From Symsagittifera roscoffensis (taxonomy: Eukaryota > Xenacoelomorpha > Acoela > Convolutidae): DNA of 64,000 nucleotides. Every line of letters begins with the position of its first letter. The stretch's first letter is position 1. The notes below the pieces were generated by a model. It ran no database searches and was not told the origin of the DNA. It saw nothing but the letters and a program-made list of their open reading frames with translations. The position numbers were made by a program, and so were the translations under genes. Where the stretch lies: positions 2,222,537 through 2,286,536 of the forward strand of contig NC_087071.1 in assembly GCF_963678635.1 (NCBI RefSeq), read 5' to 3'. Of the stretch, positions 57,300 through 64,000 are shown piece by piece.

Positions 57300-59900
57300 T
57301 TTTTCCTTAGTCCTGATTTTGTTCTTATTTTTAAAAATCTTTAGTTCTGACCCTTTTTCATGCAAAGTAGGTTGAATTAAGAGATAGTAAATAACAAAAA
57401 ATTTAGATTTTCTTAGTTTTTTTCCTGTACTGCAAATTTACAAAACGTTATGGTATGAGTTTTTTCACAATACACATTCGATAATTTTTCGTTTTTGTTT
57501 GCTCAAAGGATTTTACTGACGGAAAAACTGAAGCGAGCATCAATCTTGTCCTCATTGTTATGAAACTTTTTATGGAAATTGATCTAAAAGTCTTTATTCT
57601 ACAGTACTAACAGCAAAGATAGCAGAGTAATAGAGTTTCCGTTTGTTAATGTTTTTAAGTCTATACTTTAACTTTCTGAATAGACAATCATGCAAAATAT
57701 TCTCAAAGTTTTTCTAGTTTATAAAACATCAACTAATTGAACAGTTTTGCTGAAATATTACTTTTTAAATCTAACTTTGTACATTTAAGTAGGTTCATGG
57801 AGTAGCTCGTTTTTCAAGCAGTTAATTCGAGTTAATTTATGATTTGAGATTCAAGATTTTTTCAATTGTTCAGGTAAATTTTTTTGAAAAGTGATTAAAT
57901 AAAGATGAAAAATTTGATGTTTCAAGTATACTTGTTTCTGATTTGAAAAATTGCTTCAAAACAAGAAATTAAGGGTTGAAAAAAGAATATGAAGTTGTCT
58001 GGTTCAGAGATTGTTTTTTGTGAAATTGTATATTTACTTTTATAAAAGAAGAGTTTATGGTTCTACTTTTGCTTTGGATAAATAAGCGATCATTGAAAAC
58101 ATAGTTTTTTACCTAAATTGCTTATTTTGTGCACAGTTTTATTCCAAATTGGTTCAATTGATTCATGATAGGTTGAGCAAAAACCAAGCAAGAACTAAAT
58201 TGAAGTTTATGGGAAAAATGGAAAAGAAAATTATTGGGTTTTTAAGGGAATTTGAGCAAATGAGCAATTTGCTTTAAATGTTGATTACAAAATAAAGCCT
58301 AATATAGTATCAAACTGTCAAGTTTAGCCAATAAAATGAAACTAAGTTGACTTTTTTGAAAATCATGTTTTTTTTAATAGAATTTGTAGAGATTTTAGAG
58401 GAATTGAGAGGACTTTCTTTTCAATAAATCTGCCTCAGATTCAAAATGATCGGTTAATTGATTCATTTTTCCCACTGAATCATCTTTTTAGTGCAAATTT
58501 TCATGCAAAAAGATTTCCATGGAAGATAATAAATGAAGCAGAAGTCATGAATCTGCGTTCAATGCAAAAATTGATTTGAATTTACAAAAAAACTACAACA
58601 TTTTGTTGCAAAAAGAACTCGATGGATTTTCAGAGAAGTTTTTTCAAAATTTCATCATGATCAGATGAATATCTCCAGCTCAAGTGATGATACGATGTTT
58701 GAGATGAATGGGTTCAAAGAGTGACACCTCAAATTTTGTAACTTATCTGTGGTTAGCTTCAATTTGTTTCACTTAGAAACTCAGAAACTTAGAAACTTCT
58801 CGAAGTTGAAAAATATTGTTTATTGTTTTTTTGTCACATGAACTTGATGTTAATAATGTATTTTGGAAGATTTTAATCAGAAAACAACTTAAAAACAAGA
58901 TTTCAATACATACCAGGGTGACCACTTGGTCACTATTTTTTCAATGGTCACTGAAATTCATATTTACAACGGTTTTTGGTGACGGACCCAAAAATTTGTT
59001 TTATTTAGTCCTCCTATGTTTTATTTTGAGATATCTATTTCCCATTTGTGATTGCAGACCCTAAAAACTTTCTAAAGGCGCTTTTGGTTATATACTAAAA
59101 TTGAGGGGGAGGGGCGCCAAAAAACACATTTTTTAATCAAATTTTTCAAAAAATGCCTGAAAACAACTTTATCAGCCTGTTTATTCAAAATTATGGCTGC
59201 GGCGCAGAAATTTTGGCCAAAACTGGGACTTTTAAGTGCTTAGTGCTTTGGCAGAGCTCGAAAAATTTTAATTTGGTCGACCTAAAGAAAAAGGTCGACA
59301 AAAAATTGGAAAAATGTCATAGTCACTATTTTTCTCTGAAAAAAGTGGCCATCCTGATACATACTTCTACTTGTATTTCAGTGGAGAAACCGTTTTGAAA
59401 AATCTGTAGTGGAAGTTCATTTGAAAAGTTTTCAGAACACAATCATTAGGTTTGCTCTTTTTTTTCATCAAACAGTAAGTAAAATTGAACTCATGAAATT
59501 TCTTTTTTATCAACGACATCTGCTTATATACTCAATTTTGAATGCTTAATCTAGTTCCAACTCTCTTTCACTTTCAGTTTTTGAGAACTCGAAGAAAATT
59601 AAGTATAAAAAACCTAGGTTATTCTGAAAACAAATAGATACTTTATCACGAAAATTGGAAGTTTGCTAAAAGTTTTTTTTTAATAGTTATTAAATTAGGA
59701 AACTTTTATCTCTAAATGCTAACTTATTCAAAGGTTTGCAGTATTTATTTTACCCTGCCTGCGAATTGTTAGTTCAACTGACACTAATTGAAAACTAAAG
59801 TTCATGAATTATGAATATTTTTTCATGCAGGCTGGGCTGAATTTTGAAACAATTTAGAATCCTAGTGTTTTCTGAAGTTTTTGAGAAAAAAAAAAAACAT
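57300..59900. repeat. Diverged long repeat U, copy 1
   Basis: Shares many blocks in order with 60920-62640: CCTTAGTCCTGA(T/C)TTTGTTC, AGAGATAGTAAATAACAAAA, ATTGATCTAAAAGTCTTTAT, TTTCAATAAATCTGCC, TTGATACGATG/GATGATACGATG followed by TTTGAGATGAATGGGTTCA, and TTTACCCTGCCTGCGAATTG. It is longer than copy 2 because of the hAT-type insertion and ~0.5 kb near 57.73-58.2 kb that copy 2 lacks. No coding capacity was recognised. Confidence 0.8.
58906..59364. mobile_element. 443 bp hAT-type non-autonomous element with 8 bp target duplication
   Basis: ATACATAC flanks both sides (58906-58913 and 59357-59364). The element (58914-59356) starts CAGGGTGACCACTT and ends with the complement of CAGGATGGCCACTT. 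The paralogous repeat near 62.14 kb reads CAATACATGCTTC with no insert. Eight-base duplications and CAGGG-type ends are characteristic of hAT elements. The interior includes an 81-codon open stretch from 59153, with no transposase motif. Confidence 0.9.
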
Positions 59901-60919
59901 TTTTATGCAAAAGCTACAAAATTTTTTCATTATCCTAGCAAAAATTAGATTTAGTATACAATGTTAGTTTAACTTTCCATTCAACTTGTTATAATCTATA
60001 ATTAATCTCCAAATAGACCAGAAGCGATAAAAAATTTGCCACAAAATTATGATTTCTGACAAAAAAAATCCTAAAATTTAAGTTTTCTGCACAAAAAACT
60101 CATTTTTTAAACCATTTTCTTATCATGCTACCAAAATATTGTATCTTAAAACGTTGCAGACTCTACAAAATTTCCTAAGACACTGAGTTTATGCACCTAT
60201 ATTAATGCATGGGGAAATTTGTACATCATCTTTGTGCATGAGAAATTCCAGCGCCGAAGTTTTTTCTGAAACTTAAGAACGATCTCAAACCTCGTGTCTT
60301 AATACATGGCAAATTTTTTTTTGCCTAGCTTTAAACATGGGAATTTGTTTTCCCTATCTTAAAGCTTTGCCTGGTGACTTGACTTTCATAAATCGATAAA
60401 TCCAAACATGCAAAGGATAACTTAGTTTGAATTTTTCCATTTTGATCGATAATAATTTTCAATAACGCTCTCTGAATTTCAAAGCTGTTTTGGGGCCAAG
60501 TTTGTTTTTTAGGCTCTGTTGGAAGCACTAAAAAATTTAATCGATTTATGAAATATGAACTTATTTTTTTATTTGGTTCAACAATCTTTATCTAAATTGA
60601 AACCCAAAAACTCTCAAATGTATCAGTGACATGTGCTTATAGAAAAAATCTTAAACCTGAAAGGCTTCATCTAGTTCCGATTTTATCTCACTTACACATT
60701 TTTTGAGATCTTATGAAAAAAATTCAGGATAAAAAAGACATTTAGAGTTTTTGTCAAGCAAAAGATATTTAATCACGAAAGATAGGTTTTTGCTGAAAAG
60801 TTCACTACAGCTATTGAGTTCGGGAGTGTTTATCTTAGATGTTAGCTTATTCAAAATTTTGTGGCACTAAATTTAGCTTTGCCAGCAAATTTTCCTTTCA
60901 ACTGATCATATTTTCACCT
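59901..60919. repeat. Intervening diverged fragment of repeat U
   Basis: A worn piece at about 60560-60900 (TATCAGTGACATGTGCTTAT, TTATTCAAAATTTTGTGGCA) parallels 59.45-59.77 kb (TTATCAACGACATCTGCTTA, TTATTCAAAGGTTTGCAGTA). The rest is AT-rich without features; the 65-codon open stretch at 60331-60528 (-) is unsupported. Confidence 0.5.
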
Positions 60920-62640
60920 TACTTCCTTAGTCCTGACTTTGTTCTTAGTTTTAAAAATGCTAAGTTCTGAGCCTTTTTGATGCAAAGTAGATTGAATTGA
61001 GAGATAGTAAATAACAAAAAGTTTAGATTTTCGTAATTTTTTTTCTGATACTGAAAATTTACCAAACGTTACGTGATGAGTTTTTTCACAATACAGATTC
61101 GATAACTTTTTGTTTTCGTTTACTCAAAGGATTTTACTAACGGAAAAAGTAAAGCGAGCAACAATCCAGTCCACATTGTTGTGAAAATTTCAATGGAAAT
61201 TGATCTAAAAGTCTTTATTCTACAGTAGCAACAGCAAAGATAGCAGAGTAATGGAATTTCTGTTTGTTAATATTTTTAAGTGCATACTATAACTTTATGA
61301 ATATAACTGGATTTGTATAACTGGATCATGCAAAATATTCTCAAGTTTTTATAATTTATAAAACATCTTGAAGTTCATGGGAAAACTAACTTGAGGTTTA
61401 TGAGAAAAATGGAATTGAAAATTATTGGGTTTTTAGGGAACTTGAGCAAATGAAAATTTGCTTAAAAAGTTAATTACAAAGTAAAGCCTAATATAGTATC
61501 AAACTCTCAAGTTTAGCCAATAAAATGAAACTAATTTGAAATTTTCGAAAATCATGTTTTTATTTAATCAAATTTTAAGAGATTTTAGAGGTATTGAGAG
61601 GACTTTCTTTTCAATAAATCTGCCTTAGAGTCAAAATGATCGGTTAATTGATACATTTTTCCCACTGAATCATCTTTTTAGTGCAAACTTTCGTGCAAAA
61701 AGGTTTTTATGGAAGATAATAAATGAAGAAGAATTCATGAATCTGCGTTCAAGGCAAACGTTCATATGAATTTACAAAAACGGCAACAGTTTGTCGCAAG
61801 AAGAACTTGATGGATTTTCAAAGAAGTTTTTTTATAATATCAGCATGATCAGTTGAGGAATCTCTCCAGCTCAAGCGTTGATACGATGTTTGAGATGAAT
61901 GGGTTCACAGAAAGACACCTCAAGTTTGGTAATTATTCTGTGGTGAGCTTCAGTTTGTTTCACTTAGAAACTCAGGTGGAACTATAGAGTATTTGAAAAA
62001 ATGTTCGAACTAAACCTTCTTGAGGTTGAAAAATATTGTTCAATTGGTACTCCAATTTTCTTTTGTGACATAAACTTGATGTTAATAACGCCATTTTGGA
62101 AGATTTTAATCAGAAAAACTTAAAAACAAGATTTCAATACATGCTTCTATTTGTATTTCAGTGAATAAACCCTCTTGAAAAACCTGTAGTGGAAGTTCAT
62201 TTGAAAAACTTCAGAATACAATCATTAGGTTTTCTTTTTTTTTCATCAAACTGTTAGTAAAATTGAGCTCAATTTTTCTTTTTTATCAACGACATCTGCT
62301 TATGTACTCAAATTTGAATGTTTAATATTGTTCCAACTCTCTCTCTCACTTAAATTTTCTGAGAAATAAACGAAAATTAAGGATAAAAAATTTAAGTTAT
62401 TCTGAAAACTAATGGATACCTTATCACAAAAATTGGAAGTTTGCTAAAAGTTTTTTTAAATAGTTATTGAATTAGGAAACTTTCATCTTTAAATGCTAAC
62501 TTATTCAAAGGTTTGCAGTACTTATTTTACCCTGCCTGCGAATTGTTAGTTCCAATGATTTTAAATTAAGTTCATGATTTATGAATATTTTTTCATGCAG
62601 GCTGGGTTGAATTTTGAGATAGTAAATGAAGCATAAACAG
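60920..62640. repeat. Diverged long repeat U, copy 2
   Basis: Counterpart of 57300-59900, roughly 10-15 per cent different by eye, with the empty hAT site near 62.14 kb. No gene is supported. Confidence 0.8.
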
Positions 62641-64000
62641 TGATTTAACTTAAAACAGAATTTTGTTTTGAAAATTTGAGGAAATTTTTTTAAATTCAAT
62701 TTTATTTAAATTCAAGTGGCTTGCCTTGGATCTCAATATTCTTTCCTGACTTCACTCTGGTTTAAATAATGCTTTTTTGCAAATTTTCTTGCTGTGCATG
62801 ACTTTAAAAAAGATATCAATGCACTTCTGCTGGTGTTTCAGTGAAGAAAGCTCATGAAAAACCTGATGTATAATTTGATTGAAAGGCTTTCTGATCTTCA
62901 TCGATAGGTTTCCTTTCATTTTGTTGACCAAATTGTACGTAAAATTACACCTTTAGGCTTTCAATTTTATCAGTGACAGGTGTTTATTTTCTCCATTTCA
63001 AACGCGTTATCGAATTCCAATTCTCGTTCACTTAAACATTTCTTGAGATCTCTGACAAAAATTAAGGATAAAAAAGAAATTTAGGTTGTTTGGCAAGCAA
63101 ATAGTATTCAATCATAAAATTTGGGTTTTCGCCTAAGTTTTTTCACCACAGCTATTGAATTAGAGAATTTTTTATCTTAGATTTTAATTTATTCAAACGT
63201 TTGCTGAACTAAATTTACTTTTGCGTGCAAAATGGTCGTTCAATTGATATTGTTTTTAAGTTAAGTTCATTAGTTCTGACTATTTTCTCATGCCTTCATG
63301 CCAAGTAGATTCAATTATAAGATAGAAATAAAACATAAACGCTAATTTAGGTTACAAACAAAAGAATATGTTTAAACTTTGAAACGAAAAATTTCAGCTA
63401 TGAAAAGTCCTTTTCACAGTAATGATGTCAAATTTGATATAACTCAGGTGAAAGACTTCTCAGATGTTGTTTTCTTTTTCTTCTGAACAGGATCCATTAA
63501 GTACTAGTACAGATGAATAAGTGGAAAAACGAATATTACAAGAGTTCCTATTTAAATGAATTTGTTTAAATATCAGATGTAGTTTTCGAAATTTTCTCGG
63601 ATTTTGCTCTCTTTTAATTTCTAAGATGATAATTGTGATAAAAAAGCCTGACAAAAAATAAGTTTATGGCAGTTTAGCAAAATGTTAAACTTTAAGCCTC
63701 TCGGAAGTTGTAATAATATGGATTAGTTAGAGTTGATCACAATGGCTTTAGTTTTGACTTTTTTTGTAGAAATTTAGAATAATTTTTGACAAAAATCCGT
63801 GGTGAAATCTAATCATAAAATTTTTTTGAAGAATTTTCAAATAAAATTGCTGTAATTGATAGATTCATTTGATGTTGTTAACTATTTCTACGTTTAATTG
63901 GATAGAAAATCAATAAAATTTACAAATAAAATGTATAATGTGGAGAGAGTTTTAGACAGTTGTTGAGTGTAATTTGAATAAGTTTTTTGTTTACTGTCTT
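62641..64000. repeat. Further partial repeat U copy and featureless end
   Basis: At about 62810-63300 a more diverged copy follows the same order (TTTATCAGTGACAGGTGTTT, TTATTCAAACGTTTGCTGAA, GATAGAAATAAAACATAAAC). From 63.4 kb to the window end nothing is recognised. Confidence 0.5.

Noticed and set aside
1-64000. CRISPR arrays, bacterial operons, Shine-Dalgarno sites, rRNA
   Set aside because: No such structures; intron-split genes, MITEs and SINE-like repeats indicate a eukaryotic genome.

Overview
This is a eukaryotic, very probably invertebrate metazoan, genomic window. It is strongly AT-rich, has sparse intron-split genes with GT...(T)TTCAG-type splice sites, short non-autonomous transposons, tRNA-derived repeats, tandem repeats and a 200-base run of N (assembly gap). 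Nothing looks bacterial: there are no operons and no closely packed genes. I cannot name the species. I recognised no reverse transcriptase, transposase, rRNA or intact canonical tRNA.

The only genes I can support belong to one family of secreted or membrane-anchored, cysteine-rich, heavily N-glycosylatable proteins that I do not recognise by name. Its layout is: a short signal-peptide exon (ends phase 0), a tiny linker exon (phase 0 to phase 1), then one long exon. The long exon carries an N-terminal cysteine cap resembling an LRRNT (C-x2-5-C-x-C-x11-14-C), a body of leucine-rich-repeat-like segments, a W-N motif, and a C-terminal cluster C-x3-C-x-C-x7-C-x2-C-x7/8-C-x2-C. It ends in a short hydrophobic tail or a true transmembrane helix followed by KRRYR. 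Copies lie on both strands: a disrupted copy (7.2-10.8 kb, +), a membrane-type copy with an apparent one-base frameshift (18.25-20.03 kb, -) with an orphan duplicate of its TM segment beside it (17.8 kb, -), an intact copy (28.2-32.2 kb, +), a decayed copy (35.1-36.3 kb, +), an orphan N-cap exon (42.5 kb, +) and a second copy with an intact main exon (50.6-51.9 kb, -). This looks like a birth-and-death gene cluster. The exon-phase match between the 19 kb and 28-30 kb copies is the strongest evidence that the gene models are real.

The rest is repeat-rich. At 13.4-14.3 kb is a ~99/100 bp minisatellite, with a relic next to the assembly gap at 36.6 kb. Diverged ~0.55-0.6 kb repeats occupy 16-17.7 kb, three ~0.32-0.36 kb repeats 20.9-21.9 kb, and foldback-bearing ~0.8-1 kb units 23.75-27.7 kb. 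At 37.5-42.2 kb is a nest of MITE-like inverted-repeat elements, including insertions with readable target-site duplications. tRNA-derived SINE-like elements occur at 8.8, 43.4, 44.5 and 46.1 kb, with a tRNA-like fold at 49.6 kb. A near-perfect 1,904 bp tandem duplication lies at 53.48-57.29 kb. From 57.3 kb to the end are diverged long repeats, one carrying a hAT-type insertion with a perfect 8 bp target duplication and a matching empty site in its paralogue.

Long stretches between these (notably 0.7-7.2, 10.8-13.4, 32.2-35.1 and 46.5-50.4 kb) show nothing I can support as a gene.
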